A stretch of 64,000 nucleotides of DNA from Elymus sibiricus (GCA_039707655.1 CM077673.1:4474001-4538000), one strand, 5' to 3'. Counted from the first letter of the stretch, positions 34,876 through 49,460 are shown. The notes: a model not told the origin generated them from the letters alone. Numbers and translations are program-made.

Positions 34876-37116
34876 ATGGTTCCCCGAACGTCTCGATCGT
34901 CCCGAGACCCAAAATCAGTGAGTAATAGCATAGAAAACTGGCCGGAACAGACAAAATCTGCTAGTTTTGGCGAGGTCCCGGTAACCGGTCCACGGGCTTC
35001 CCCGAATGTTCGGACGGCCACGACAACCAAAAAAACAGTGAATAATAGCATAGAAATCTGGTCAGAATGGACAAAATCTGCGAGTTTTGGCGAGGTCCCC
35101 GTAAGCGGACCCCGGGGTTCCCCGAACATTTGGATCGCCCCGGGACCCATAATCAGTGAGTAATAGCATAGAAAACAGGTAAGAATTGACCAAATCTGCG
35201 AGTTTTGGCGATGTCACCGTAACCGGTCCACGGGCTTCCCCGAACGTTCGGACGACCACGACAACCAAAAAACAGTGAATAATAGAACAGGAAACTAGTA
35301 AGAATGGACCAAATCTGCGAGTTTTGGCAAGGTCCCCGTAACCGGACCCCGGGCTTCCCCGAACGTTCGGACGACCACTACAACCAAAAAACAGTGAATA
35401 ATAGCATAGAAAACCGGTAAGAATGGACCAAATCTGCGAGTTTTGGCAAGGTCCCCGTAACCGGACCCCGGGCATCCCCAAATGTTGGGACGACCACAAC
35501 AACCAAAAACAGTGAATAATAGCATAGAAAACAGGTAAGAATGGACCAAATCTGCGAGTTTTGGCGAGGTCCCCGTAAGCGGACCCCATGGTTCCCCGAA
35601 CGTTTCGATCGTCCCGAGACCCAAAATCTGTGAGTAATAGCATAGAAAACTGGCCGGAAAAGACAAAATCTGCTAGTTTTGGCGAGGTCCCGGTAACCGG
35701 TCCACGGGCTTCCCCAAATGTTCGGACGGCCACGACAACCAAAAAAACAGTGAATAATAGCATAGAAATCTGGTCAGAAAGGACAAAATCTGCGAGTTTT
35801 GGCGAGGTCCCCGTAAGCGGACCCCGGGGTTCCCCAAACATTTGGATCGCCCTGGGACCCATAATCAGAGAGTAATAGCATAGAAAACAGGTAAGAATTG
35901 ACCAAATCTGAGAGTTTTGGCGATGTCACCGTAACCGGTCCACGGGCTTCCCCGAACGTTCGGACGACCAAGACAACCAAAAAACAGTGAATAATAGCAC
36001 AGAAAACTAGTAAGAATGGATCAAATCTGCGAGTTTTGGCGAGGTCCCCGTAACCGGACCCCGGGCTTCCCCGAACGTTCGGACGACCACGACAACCAAC
36101 AAACAGTGAATAATAGCATAGAAAACTGGTAAGAATGGACCAAATCTGCGAGTTTTGGCAAGGTCCCCGTAACCGGTCCCCGGGCATCCCCAAATGTTGG
36201 GACGACCACGACAACCAAAAAACAGTGAATAATAGCATAGAAAACTGGTAAGAATGCACCAAATTTGCGAGTTTTGGCAAGGTCCCCGTAACCGGACCCC
36301 GAGCATCCCCAAATGTTGGGACGACCACAACAACCAAAAACAGTGAATAATAGCATAGAAAACTGGTCAGACTGGACCAAATCTGCGAGTTCTGGCGAGG
36401 TCCCCGTAAGCGGACCCCATGGTTCCCCGAACGTCTCGATCGTCCCAAGACCCAAAATCAGTGAGTAATAGCATACAAAACTGGCCGGAACAGACAAAAT
36501 CTGCTAGTTTTGGCGAGGTCCCGGTAACCGGTCCACGGGCTTCCCCGAATTTCGGACGGCCACGACAACCAAAAAAATAGTGAATAATAGCATAGAAATC
36601 TGGTCAGAATGGACAAAATCTGCGAGTTTTGGGGAGGTCCCCGTAAGCGAACCCCGGGGTTCCCCGAACATTTGGATCGCCCCGGGACCCATAACCAGAG
36701 AGTAATAGCATAGAAAACAGGTAAGAATGGACCAAATCTGCGAGTTTTGGCGATGTCACCGTAACCGGTCCACGGGCTTCCCCGAACGTTCGGACGACCA
36801 AGACAACCAAAAAACAGTGAATAATAGCACAGAAAACTAGTAAGAATGGACCAAATCTGCGAGTTTTGGCGAGGTCCCCGTAACCGGACCCCGGGCTTCC
36901 CCGAACGTTCGGACGACCACGACAACCAACAAACAGTGAATAATAGCATAGAAAACTGGTAAGAATGGACCAAATCTGCGAGTTTTGGCAAGGTCCCCGG
37001 GCATCCCCAAATGTTGGGACGACCAGAACAACCAAAAACAGTGAATAATAGCATAGAAAACAAGTAAGAATGGACCAAATCTGCGAGTTTTGGCGAGGTC
37101 CCCGTAAGCGGACCCC
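34876..37116. repeat. 2241-bp unit 4
   Basis: Anchors at 34876, 35588 and 36419. It corresponds to unit 3 at a shift of 3770. Confidence 0.85.
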
Positions 37117-38645
37117 ATGGTTCCCCGAACGTCTCGATCGTCCCGAGACCCAAAATCAGTGAGTAATAGCATAGAAAACTGGCCGGAACAGACAAAATCT
37201 GCTAGTTTTGGCGAGGTCCCGGTAACCGGTCCACGGGCTTCCCCGAATGTTCGGACGGCCACGACAACCAAAAAAACAGTGAATAATAGCATAGAAATCT
37301 GGTCAGAAAGGACAAAATCTGCGAGTTTTGGCGAGGTCCCCGTAGGCGGACCCCGGGGTTCCCCAAACATTTGGATCGCCCTGGGACCCATAATCAGAGA
37401 GTAATAGCATAGAAAACAGGTAAGAATTGACCAAATCTGAGAGTTTTGGCGATGTCACCGTAACCGGTCCACGGGCTTCCCCGAACGTTCGGACGACCAA
37501 GACAACCAAAAAACAGTGAATAATAGCACAGAAAACTAGTAAGAATGGATCAAATCTGCGAGTTTTGGCGAGGTCCCCGTAACCGGACCCCGGGCTTCCC
37601 CGAACGTTCGGACGACCACGACAACCAACAAACAGTGAATAATAGCATAGAAAACTGGTAAGAATGGACCAAATCTGCGAGTTTTGGCAAGGTCCCCGTA
37701 ACCGGTCCCCGGGCATCCCCAAATGTTGGGACGACCACGACAACCAAAAAACAGTGAATAATAGCATAGAAAACTGGTAAGAATGCACCAAATTTGCGAG
37801 TTTTGGCAAGGTCCCCGTAACCGGACCCCGACCATCCCCAAATGTTGGGACGACCACAACAACCAAAAACAGTGAATAATAGCATAGAAAACTGGTCAGA
37901 CTGGACCAAATCTGCGAGTTCTGGCGAGGTCCCCGTAAGCGGACCCCATGGTTCCCCGAACGTCTCGATCGTCCCAAGACCCAAAATCAGTGAGTAATAG
38001 CATACAAAACTGGCCGGAACAGACAAAATCTGCTAGTTTTGGCGAGGTCCCGGTAACCGGTCCACGGGCTTCCCCGAATTTCGGACGGCCACGACAACCA
38101 AAAAAATAGTGAATAATAGCATAGAAATCTGGTCAGAATGGACAAAATCTGCGAGTTTTGGGGAGGTCCCCGTAAGCGAACCCCGGGGTTCCCCGAACAT
38201 TTGGATCGCCCCGGGACCCATAACCAGAGAGTAATAGCATAGAAAACAGGTAAGAATGGACCAAATCTGCGAGTTTTGGCGATGTCACCGTAACCGGTCC
38301 ACGGGCTTCCCCGAACGTTCGGACGACCAAGACAACCAAAAAACAGTGAATAATAGCACAGAAAACTAGTAAGAATGGACCAAATCTGCGAGTTTTGGCG
38401 AGGTCCCCGTAACCGGACCCCGGGCTTCCCCGAACGTTCGGACGACCACGACAACCAACAAACAGTGAATAATAGCATAGAAAACTGGTAAGAATGGACC
38501 AAATCTGCGAGTTTTGGCAAGGTCCCCGGGCATCCCCAAATGTTGGGACGACCAGAACAACCAAAAACAGTGAATAATAGCATAGAAAACAAGTAAGAAT
38601 GGACCAAATCTGCGAGTTTTGGCGAGGTCCCCGTAAGCGGACCCC
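37117..38645. repeat. 1529-bp unit b
   Basis: Copy of 33347-34875 at a shift of 3770, with the same marks (G at 37345, C at 37832). Confidence 0.85.
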
Positions 38646-40886
38646 ATGGTTCCCCGAACGTCTCGATCGTCCCGAGACCCAAAATCAGTGAGTAATAGCA
38701 TAGAAAACTGGCCGGAACAGACAAAATCTGCTAGTTTTGGCGAGGTCCCGGTAACCGGTCCACGGGCTTCCCCGAATGTTCGGACGGCCACGACAACCAA
38801 AAAAACAGTGAATAATAGCATAGAAATCTGGTCAGAATGGACAAAATCTGCGAGTTTTGGCGAGGTCCCCGTAAGCGGACCCCGGGGTTCCCCGAACATT
38901 TGGATCGCCCCGGGACCCATAATCAGTGAGTAATAGCATAGAAAACAGGTAAGAATTGACCAAATCTGCGAGTTTTGGCGATGTCACCGTAACCGGTCCA
39001 CGGGCTTCCCCGAACGTTCGGACGACCACGACAACCAAAAAACAGTGAATAATAGAACAGGAAACTAGTAAGAATGGACCAAATCTGCGAGTTTTGGCAA
39101 GGTCCCCGTAACCGGACCCCGGGCTTCCCCGAACGTTCGGACGACCACTACAACCAAAAAACAGTGAATAATAGCATAGAAAACCGGTAAGAATGGACCA
39201 AATCTGCGAGTTTTGGCAAGGTCCCCGTAACCGGACCCCGGGCATCCCCAAATGTTGGGACGACCACAACAACCAAAAACAGTGAATAATAGCATAGAAA
39301 ACAGGTAAGAATGGACCAAATCTGCGAGTTTTGGCGAGGTCCCCGTAAGCGGACCCCATGGTTCCCCGAACGTTTCGATCGTCCCGAGACCCAAAATCTG
39401 TGAGTAATAGCATAGAAAACTGGCCGGAAAAGACAAAATCTGCTAGTTTTGGCGAGGTCCCGGTAACCGGTCCACGGGCTTCCCCAAATGTTCGGACGGC
39501 CACGACAACCAAAAAAACAGTGAATAATAGCATAGAAATCTGGTCAGAAAGGACAAAATCTGCGAGTTTTGGCGAGGTCCCCGTAAGCGGACCCCGGGGT
39601 TCCCCAAACATTTGGATCGCCCTGGGACCCATAATCAGAGAGTAATAGCATAGAAAACAGGTAAGAATTGACCAAATCTGAGAGTTTTGGCGATGTCACC
39701 GTAACCGGTCCACGGGCTTCCCCGAACGTTCGGACGACCAAGACAACCAAAAAACAGTGAATAATAGCACAGAAAACTAGTAAGAATGGATCAAATCTGC
39801 GAGTTTTGGCGAGGTCCCCGTAACCGGACCCCGGGCTTCCCCGAACGTTCGGACGACCACGACAACCAACAAACAGTGAATAATAGCATAGAAAACTGGT
39901 AAGAATGGACCAAATCTGCGAGTTTTGGCAAGGTCCCCGTAACCGGTCCCCAGGCATCCCCAAATGTTGGGACGACCACGACAACCAAAAAACAGTGAAT
40001 AATAGCATAGAAAACTGGTAAGAATGCACCAAATTTGCGAGTTTTGGCAAGGTCCCCGTAACCGGACCCCGAGCATCCCCAAATGTTGGGACGACCACAA
40101 CAACCAAAAACAGTGAATAATAGCATAGAAAACTGGTCAGACTGGACCAAATCTGCGAGTTCTGGCGAGGTCCCCGTAAGCGGACCCCATGGTTCCCCGA
40201 ACGTCTCGATCGTCCCAAGACCCAAAATCAGTGAGTAATAGCATACAAAACTGGCCGGAACAGACAAAATCTGCTAGTTTTGGCGAGGTCCCGGTAACCG
40301 GTCCACGGGCTTCCCCGAATTTCGGACGGCCACGACAACCAAAAAAATAGTGAATAATAGCATAGAAATCTGGTCAGAATGGACAAAATCTGCGAGTTTT
40401 GGGGAGGTCCCCGTAAGCGAACCCCGGGGTTCCCCGAACATTTGGATCGCCCCGGGACCCATAACCAGAGAGTAATAGCATAGAAAACAGGTAAGAATGG
40501 ACCAAATCTGCGAGTTTTGGCGATGTCACCGTAACCGGTCCACGGGCTTCCCCGAACGTTCGGACGACCAAGACAACCAAAAAACAGTGAATAATAGCAC
40601 AGAAAACTAGTAAGAATGGACCAAATCTGCGAGTTTTGGCGAGGTCCCCGTAACCGGACCCCGGGCTTCCCCGAACGTTCGGACGACCACGACAACCAAC
40701 AAACAGTGAATAATAGCATAGAAAACTGGTAAGAATGGACCAAATCTGCGAGTTTTGGCAAGGTCCCCGGGCATCCCCAAATGTTGGGACGACCAGAACA
40801 ACCAAAAACAGTGAATAATAGCATAGAAAACAAGTAAGAATGGACCAAATCTGCGAGTTTTGGCGAGGTCCCCGTAAGCGGACCCC
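38646..40886. repeat. 2241-bp unit 5
   Basis: Anchors at 38646, 39358 and 40189. A private change GTCCCCAGGCATCC occurs near 39948 in the chimeric monomer. Confidence 0.85.
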
Positions 40887-42415
40887 ATGGTTCCCCGAAC
40901 GTCTCGATCGTCCCGAGACCCAAAATCAGTGAGTAATAGCATAGAAAACTGGCCGGAACAGACAAAATCTGCTAGTTTTGGCGAGGTCCCGGTAACCGGT
41001 CCACGGGCTTCCCCGAATGTTCGGACGGCCACGACAACCAAAAAAACAGTGAATAATAGCATAGAAATCTGGTCAGAAAGGACAAAATCTGCGAGTTTTG
41101 GCGAGGTCCCCGTAGGCGGACCCCGGGGTTCCCCAAACATTTGGATCGCCCTGGGACCCATAATCAGAGAGTAATAGCATAGAAAACAGGTAAGAATTGA
41201 CCAAATCTGAGAGTTTTGGCGATGTCACCGTAACCGGTCCACGGGCTTCCCCGAACGTTCGGACGACCAAGACAACCAAAAAACAGTGAATAATAGCACA
41301 GAAAACTAGTAAGAATGGATCAAATCTGCGAGTTTTGGCGAGGTCCCCGTAACCGGACCCCGGGCTTCCCCGAACGTTCGGACGACCACGACAACCAACA
41401 AACAGTGAATAATAGCATAGAAAACTGGTAAGAATGGACCAAATCTGCGAGTTTTGGCAAGGTCCCCGTAACCGGTCCCCGGGCATCCCCAAATGTTGGG
41501 ACGACCACGACAACCAAAAAACAGTGAATAATAGCATAGAAAACTGGTAAGAATGCACCAAATTTGCGAGTTTTGGCAAGGTCCCCGTAACCGGACCCCG
41601 AGCATCCCCAAATGTTGGGACGACCACAACAACCAAAAACAGTGAATAATAGCATAGAAAACTGGTCAGACTGGACCAAATCTGCGAGTTCTGGCGAGGT
41701 CCCCGTAAGCGGACCCCATGGTTCCCCGAACGTCTCGATCGTCCCAAGACCCAAAATCAGTGAGTAATAGCATACAAAACTGGCCGGAACAGACAAAATC
41801 TGCTAGTTTTGGCGAGGTCCCGGTAACCGGTCCACGGGCTTCCCCGAATTTCGGACGGCCACGACAACCAAAAAAATAGTGAATAATAGCATAGAAATCT
41901 GGTCAGAATGGACAAAATCTGCGAGTTTTGGGGAGGTCCCCGTAAGCGAACCCCGGGGTTCCCCGAACATTTGGATCGCCCCGGGACCCATAACCAGAGA
42001 GTAATAGCATAGAAAACAGGTAAGAATGGACCAAATCTGCGAGTTTTGGCGATGTCACCGTAACCGGTCCACGGGCTTCCCCGAACGTTCGGACGACCAA
42101 GACAACCAAAAAACAGTGAATAATAGCACAGAAAACTAGTAAGAATGGACCAAATCTGCGAGTTTTGGCGAGGTCCCCGTAACCGGACCCCGGGCTTCCC
42201 CGAACGTTCGGACGACCACGACAACCAACAAACAGTGAATAATAGCATAGAAAACTGGTAAGAATGGACCAAATCTGCGAGTTTTGGCAAGGTCCCCGGG
42301 CATCCCCAAATGTTGGGACGACCAGAACAACCAAAAACAGTGAATAATAGCATAGAAAACAAGTAAGAATGGACCAAATCTGCGAGTTTTGGCGAGGTCC
42401 CCGTAAGCGGACCCC
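40887..42415. repeat. 1529-bp unit c
   Basis: Carries G at 41115 like units a and b but not the GACCATCCCC mark, so only part of the earlier unit was copied or it was partly converted. Confidence 0.85.
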
Positions 42416-43943
42416 ATGGTTCCCCGAACGTCTCGATCGTCCCGAGACCCAAAATCAGTGAGTAATAGCATAGAAAACTGGCCGGAACAGACAAAATCTG
42501 CTAGTTTTGGCGAGGTCCCGGTAACCGGTCCACGGGTTCCCCGAATGTTCGGACGGCCACGACAACCAAAAAAACAGTGAATAATAGCATAGAAATCTGG
42601 TCAGAAAGGACAAAATCTGCGAGTTTTGGCGAGGTCCCCGTAAGCGGACCCCGGGGTTCCCCAAACATTTGGATCGCCCTGGGACCCATAATCAGAGAGT
42701 AATAGCATAGAAAACAGGTAAGAATTGACCAAATCTGAGAGTTTTGGCGATGTCACCGTAACCGGTCCACGGGCTTCCCCGAACGTTCGGACGACCAAGA
42801 CAACCAAAAAACAGTGAATAATAGCACAGAAAACTAGTAAGAATGGATCAAATCTGCGAGTTTTGGCGAGGTCCCCGTAACCGGACCCCGGGCTTCCCCG
42901 AACGTTCGGACGACCACGACAACCAACAAACAGTGAATAATAGCATAGAAAACTGGTAAGAATGGACCAAATCTGCGAGTTTTGGCAAGGTCCCCGTAAC
43001 CGGTCCCCGGGCATCCCCAAATGTTGGGACGACCACGACAACCAAAAAACAGTGAATAATAGCATAGAAAACTGGTAAGAATGCACCAAATTTGCGAGTT
43101 TTGGCAAGGTCCCCGTAACCGGACCCCGAGCATCCCCAAATGTTGGGACGACCACAACAACCAAAAACAGTGAATAATAGCATAGAAAACTGGTCAGACT
43201 GGACCAAATCTGCGAGTTCTGGCGAGGTCCCCGTAAGCGGACCCCATGGTTCCCCGAACGTCTCGATCGTCCCAAGACCCAAAATCAGTGAGTAATAGCA
43301 TAAGAAACTGGCCGGAACAGACAAAATCTGCTAGTTTTGGCGAGGTCCCGGTAACCGGTCCACGGGCTTCCCCGAATTTCGGACGGCCACGACAACCAAA
43401 AAAATAGTGAATAATAGCATAGAAATCTGGTCAGAATGGACAAAATCTGCGAGTTTTGGGGAGGTCCCCGTAAGCGAACCCCGGGGTTCCCCGAACATTT
43501 GGATCGCCCCGGGAACCATAACCAGAGAGTAATAGCATAGAAAACAGGTAAGAATGGACCAAATCTGCGAGTTTTGGCGATGTCACCGTAACCGGTCCAC
43601 GGGCTTCCCCGAACGTTCGGACGACCAAGACAACCAAAAAACAGTGAATAATAGCACAGAAAACTAGTAAGAATGGACCAAATCTGCGAGTTTTGGCGAG
43701 GTCCCCGTAACCGGACCCCGGGCTTCCCCGAACGTTCGGACGACCACGACAACCAACAAACAGTGAATAATAGCATAGAAAACTGGTAAGAATGGACCAA
43801 ATCTGCGAGTTTTGGCAAGGTCCCCGGGCATCCCCAAATGTTGGGACGACCAGAACAACCAAAAACAGTGAATAATAGCATAGAAAACAAGTAAGAATGG
43901 ACCAAATCTGCGAGTTTTGGCGAGGTCCCCGTAAGCGGACCCC
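42416..43943. repeat. 1528-bp unit d with a 1-bp deletion
   Basis: Same length class as units a-c, but it lacks the GTAGGCGG mark (GTAAGCGG near 42640) and has a private loss of one C in CCACGGGTTCCCC near 42535. The D near 43300 has CATAAGAAACTGG. Confidence 0.85.
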
Positions 43944-46184
43944 ATGGTTCCCCGAACGTCTCGATCGTCCCGAGACCCAAAATCAGTGAGTAATAGCATA
44001 GAAAACTGGCCGGAACAGACAAAATCTGCTAGTTTTGGCGAGGTCCCGGTAACCGGTCCACGGGCTTCCCCGAATGTTCGGACGGCCACGACAACCAAAA
44101 AAACAGTGAATAATAGCATAGAAATCTGGTCAGAATGGACAAAATCTGCGAGTTTTGGCGAGGTCCCCGTAAGCGGACCCCGGGGTTCCCCGAACATTTG
44201 GATCGCCCCGGGACCCATAATCAGTGAGTAATAGCATAGAAAACAGGTAAGAATTGACCAAATCTGCGAGTTTTGGCGATGTCACCGTAACCGGTCCACG
44301 GGCTTCCCCGAACGTTCGGACGACCACGACAACCAAAAAACAGTGAATAATAGAACAGGAAACTAGTAAGAATGGACCAAATCTGCGAGTTATGGCAAGG
44401 TCCCCGTAACCGGACCCCGGGCTTCCCCGAACGTTCGGACGACCACTACAACCAAAAAACAGTGAATAATAGCATAGAAAACCGGTAAGAATGGACCAAA
44501 TCTGCGAGTTTTGGCAAGGTCCCCGTAACCGGACCCCGGGCATCCCCAAATGTTGGGACGACCACAACAACCAAAAACAGTGAATAATAGCATAGAAAAC
44601 AGGTAAGAATGGACCAAATCTGCGAGTTTTGGCGAGGTCCCCGTAAGCGGACCCCATGGTTCCCCGAACGTTTCGATCGTCCCGAGACCCAAAATCTGTG
44701 AGTAATAGCATAGAAAACTGGCCGGAGAAGACAAAATCTGCTAGTTTTGGCGAGGTCCCGGTAACCGGTCCACGGGCTTCCCCAAATGTTCGGACGGCCA
44801 CGACAACCAAAAAAACAGTGAATAATAGCATAGAAATCTGGTCAGAAAGGACAAAATCTGCGAGTTTTGGCGAGGTCCCCGTAAGCGGACCCCGGGGTTC
44901 CCCAAACATTTGGATCGCCCTGGGACCCATAATCAGAGAGTAATAGCATAGAAAACAGGTAAGAATTGACCAAATCTGAGAGTTTTGGCGATGTCACCGT
45001 AACCGGTCCAAGGGCTTCCCCGAACGTTCGGACGACCAAGACAACCAAAAAACAGTGAATAATAGCACAGAAAACTAGTAAGAATGGATCAAATCTGCGA
45101 GTTTTGGCGAGGTCCCCGTAAGCGGACCCCATGCTTCCCCGAACGTTCGGACGACCACGACAACCAACAAACAGTGAATAATAGCATAGAAAACTGGTAA
45201 GAATGGACCAAATCTGCGAGTTTTGGCAAGGTCCCCGTAACCGGTCCCCGGGCATCCCCAAATGTTGGGACGACCACGACAACCAAAAAACAGTGAATAA
45301 TAGCATAGAAAACTGGTAAGAATGCACCAAATTTGCGAGTTTTGGCAAGGTCCCCGTAACCGGACCCCGAGCATCCCCAAATGTTGGGACGACCACAACA
45401 ACCAAAAACAGTGAATAATAGCATAGAAAACTGGTCAGACTGGACCAAATCTGCGAGTTCTGGCGAGGTCCCCGTAAGCGGACCCCATGGTTCCCCGAAC
45501 GTCTCGATCGTCCCAAGACCCAAAATCAGTGAGTAATAGCATAAGAAACTGGCCGGAACAGACAAAATCTGCTAGTTTTGGCGAGGTCCCGGTAACCGGT
45601 CCACGGGCTTCCCCGAATTTCGGACGGCCACGACAACCAAAAAAATAGTGAATAATAGCATAGAAATCTGGTCAGAATGGACAAAATCTGCGAGTTTTGG
45701 GGAGGTCCCCGTAAGCGAACCCCAGGGTTCCCCGAACATTTGGATCGCCCCGGGACCCATAACCAGAGAGTAATAGCATAGAAAACAGGTAAGAATGGAC
45801 CAAATCTGCGAGTTTTGGCGATGTCACCGTAACCGGTCCACGGGCTTCCCCGAACGTTCGGACGACCAAGACAACCAAAAAACAGTGAATAATAGCACAG
45901 AAAACTAGTAAGAATGGACCAAATCTGCGAGTTTTGGCGAGGTCCCCGTAACCGGACCCCGGGCTTCCCCGAACGTTCGGACGACCACGACAACCAACAA
46001 ACAGTGAATAATAGCATAGAAAACTGGTAAGAATGGACCAAATCTGCGAGTTTTGGCAAGGTCCCCGGGCATCCCCAAATGTTGGGACGACCAGAACAAC
46101 CAAAAACAGTGAATAATAGCATAGAAAACAAGTAAGAATGGACCAAATCTGCGAGTTTTGGCGAGGTCCCCGTAAGCGGACCCC
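43944..46184. repeat. 2241-bp unit 6
   Basis: Anchors at 43944, 44656 and 45487. The D at 44656 is followed by GCCGGAGAAGAC where earlier units have GCCGGAAAAGAC; this mark persists to 53.6 kb. The B near 45118 has taken the D-like GTAAGCGGACCCCATGC, apparently a small conversion patch. Confidence 0.85.
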
Positions 46185-48425
46185 ATGGTTCCCCGAACGT
46201 CTCGATCGTCCCGAGACCCAAAATCAGTGAGTAATAGCATAGAAAACTGGCCGGAACAGACAAAATCTGCTAGTTTTGGCGAGGTCCCGGTAACCGGTCC
46301 ACGGGCTTCCCCGAATGTTCGGACGGCCACGACAACCAAAAAAACAGTGAATAATAGCATAGAAATCTGGTCAGAATGGACAAAATCTGCGAGTTTTGGC
46401 GAGGTCCCCGTAAGCGGACCCCGGGGTTCCCCGAACATTTGGATCGCCCCGGGACCCATAATCAGTGAGTAATAGCATAGAAAACAGGTAAGAATTGACC
46501 AAATCTGCGAGTTTTGGCGATGTCACCGTAACCGGTCCACGGGCTTCCCCGAACGTTCGGACGACCACGACAACCAAAAAACAGTGAATAATAGAACAGG
46601 AAACTAGTAAGAATGGACCAAATCTGCGAGTTTTGGCAAGGTCCCCGTAACCGGACCCCGGGCTTCCCCGAACGTTCGGACGACCACTACAACCAAAAAA
46701 CAGTGAATAATAGCATAGAAAACCGGTAAGAATGGACCAAATCTGCGAGTTTTGGCAAGGTCCCCGTAACCGGACCCCGGGCATCCCCAAATGTTGGGAC
46801 GACCACAACAACCAAAAACAGTGAATAATAGCATAGAAAACAGGTAAGAATGGACCAAATCTGCGAGTTTTGGCGAGGTCCCCGTAAGCGGACCCCATGG
46901 TTCCCCGAACGTTTCGATCGTCCCGAGACCCAAAATCTGTGAGTAATAGCATAGAAAACTGGCCGGAGAAGACAAAATCTGCTAGTTTTGGCGAGGTCCC
47001 GGTAACCGGTCCACGGGCTTCCCCAAATGTTCGGACGGCCACGACAACCAAAAAAACAGTGAATAATAGCATAGAAATCTGGTCAGAAAGGACAAAATCT
47101 GCGAGTTTTGGCGAGGTCCCCGTAAGCGGACCCCGGGGTTCCCCAAACATTTGGATCGCCCTGGGACCCATAATCAGAGAGTAATAGCATAGAAAACAGG
47201 TAAGAATTGACCAAATCTGAGAGTTTTGGCGATGTCACCGTAACCGGTCCACGGGCTTCCCCGAACGTTCGGACGACCAAGACAACCAAAAAACAGTGAA
47301 TAATAGCACAGAAAACTAGTAAGAATGGATCAAATCTGCGAGTTTTGGCGAGGTCCCCGTAACCGGACCCCGGGCTTCCCCGAACGTTCGGACGACCACG
47401 ACAACCAACAAACAGTGAATAATAGCATAGAAAACTGGTAAGAATGGACCAAATCTGCGAGTTTTGGCAAGGTCCCCGTAACCGGTCCCCGGGCATCCCC
47501 AAATGTTGGGACGACCACGACAACCAAAAAACAGTGAATAATAGCATAGAAAACTGGTAAGAATGCACCAAATTTGCGAGTTTTGGCAAGGTCCCCGTAA
47601 CCGGACCCCGAGCATCCCCAAATGTTGGGACGACCACAACAACCAAAAACAGTGAATAATAGCATAGAAAACTGGTCAGACTGGACCAAATCTGCGAGTT
47701 CTGGCGAGGTCCCCGTAAGCGGACCCCATGGTTCCCCGAACGTCTCGATCGTCCCAAGACCCAAAATCAGTGAGTAATAGCATACAAAACTGGCCGGAAC
47801 AGACAAAATCTGCTAGTTTTGGCGAGGTCCCGGTAACCGGTCCACGGGCTTCCCCGAATTTCGGACGGCCACGACAACCAAAAAAATAGTGAATAATAGC
47901 ATAGAAATCTGGTCAGAATGGACAAAATCTGCGAGTTTTGGGGAGGTCCCCGTAAGCGAACCCCGGGGTTCCCCGAACATTTGGATCGCCCCGGGACCCA
48001 TAACCAGAGAGTAATAGCATAGAAAACAGGTAAGAATGGACCAAATCTGCGAGTTTTGGCGATGTCACCGTAACCGGTCCACGGGCTTCCCCGAACGTTC
48101 GGACGACCAAGACAACCAATAAACAGTGAATAATAGCACAGAAAACTAGTAAGAATGGACCAAATCTGCGAGTTTTGGCGAGGTCCCCGTAACCGGACCC
48201 CGGGCTTCCCCGAACGTTCGGACGACCACGACAACCAACAAACAGTGAATAATAGCATAGAAAACTGGTAAGAATGGACCAAATCTGCGAGTTTTGGCAA
48301 GGTCCCCGGGCATCCCCAAATGTTGGGACGACCAGAACAACCAAAAACAGTGAATAATAGCATAGAAAACAAGTAAGAATGGACCAAATCTACGAGTTTT
48401 GGCAAGGTCCCCGTAAGCGGACCCC
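46185..48425. repeat. 2241-bp unit 7
   Basis: Anchors at 46185, 46897 and 47728, with the GCCGGAGAAGAC mark at 46965 and CATACAAAACTGG in the third D. Confidence 0.85.
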
Positions 48426-49341
48426 ATGGTTCCCCGAACGTCTCGATCGTCCCGAGACCCAAAATCAGTGAGTAATAGCATAGAAAACTGGCCGGAACAG
48501 ATAAAATCTGCTAGTTTTGGCGAGGTCCCGGTAACCGGTCCACGGGCTTCCCCGAATGTTCGGACGGCCACGACAACCAAAAAAACAGTGAATAATAGCA
48601 TAGAAATCTGGTCAGAATGGACAAAATCTGCGAGTTTTGGCGAGGTCCCCGTAAGCGGACCCCGGGGTTCCCCGAACATTTGGATCGCCCCGGGACCCAT
48701 AATCAGTGAGTAATAGCATAGAAAACAGGTAAGAATTGACCAAATCTGCGAGTTTTGGCGATGTCACCGTAACCGGTCCACGGGCTTCCCCGAACGTTCG
48801 GACGACCACGACAACCAAAAAACAGTGAATAATAGAACAGGAAACTAGTAAGAATGGACCAAATCTGCGAGTTTTGGCAAGGTCCCCGTAACCGGACCCC
48901 GGGCTTCCCCGAACGTTCGGACGACCACTACAACCAAAAAACAGTGAATAATAGCATAGAAAACCGGTAAGAATGGACCAAATCTGCGAGTTTTGGCAAG
49001 GTCCCCGTAACCGGACCCCGGGCATCCCCAAATGTTGGGACGACCACAACAACCAAAAACAGTGAATAATAGCATAGAAAACAGGTAAGAATGGACCAAA
49101 TCTGCGAGTTTTGGCGAGGTCCCCGTAAGCGGACCCCATGGTTCCCCGAACGTTTCGATCGTCCCGAGACCCAAAATCTGTGAGTAATAGCATAGAAAAC
49201 TGGCCGGAGAAGACAAAATCTGCTAGTTTTGGCGAGGTCCCGGTAACCGGTCCACGGGCTTCCCCAAATGTTCGGACGGCCACGACAACCAAAAAAACAG
49301 TGAATAATAGCATAGAAATCTGGTCAGAAAGGACAAAATCT

Positions 49342-49460
49342 GCGAGTTTTGGCGAGGTCCCCGTAAGCGGTCCACGGGCTTCCCCGAACGTTCGGACGAC
49401 CACGACAACCAAAAAACAGTGAATAATAGAACAGGAAACTAGTAAGAATGGACCAAATCT
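49342..49460 (+). repeat. F/A chimeric monomer
   Basis: It opens as F (GAGGTCCCCGTAAGCGG) and changes to A at GGTCCACGGGCTTCC, continuing ACCACGACAACC and AACAGGAAACTAG. It shortens the HOR to five monomers. It is copied at 50886-51004, shift 1544. Confidence 0.85.
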
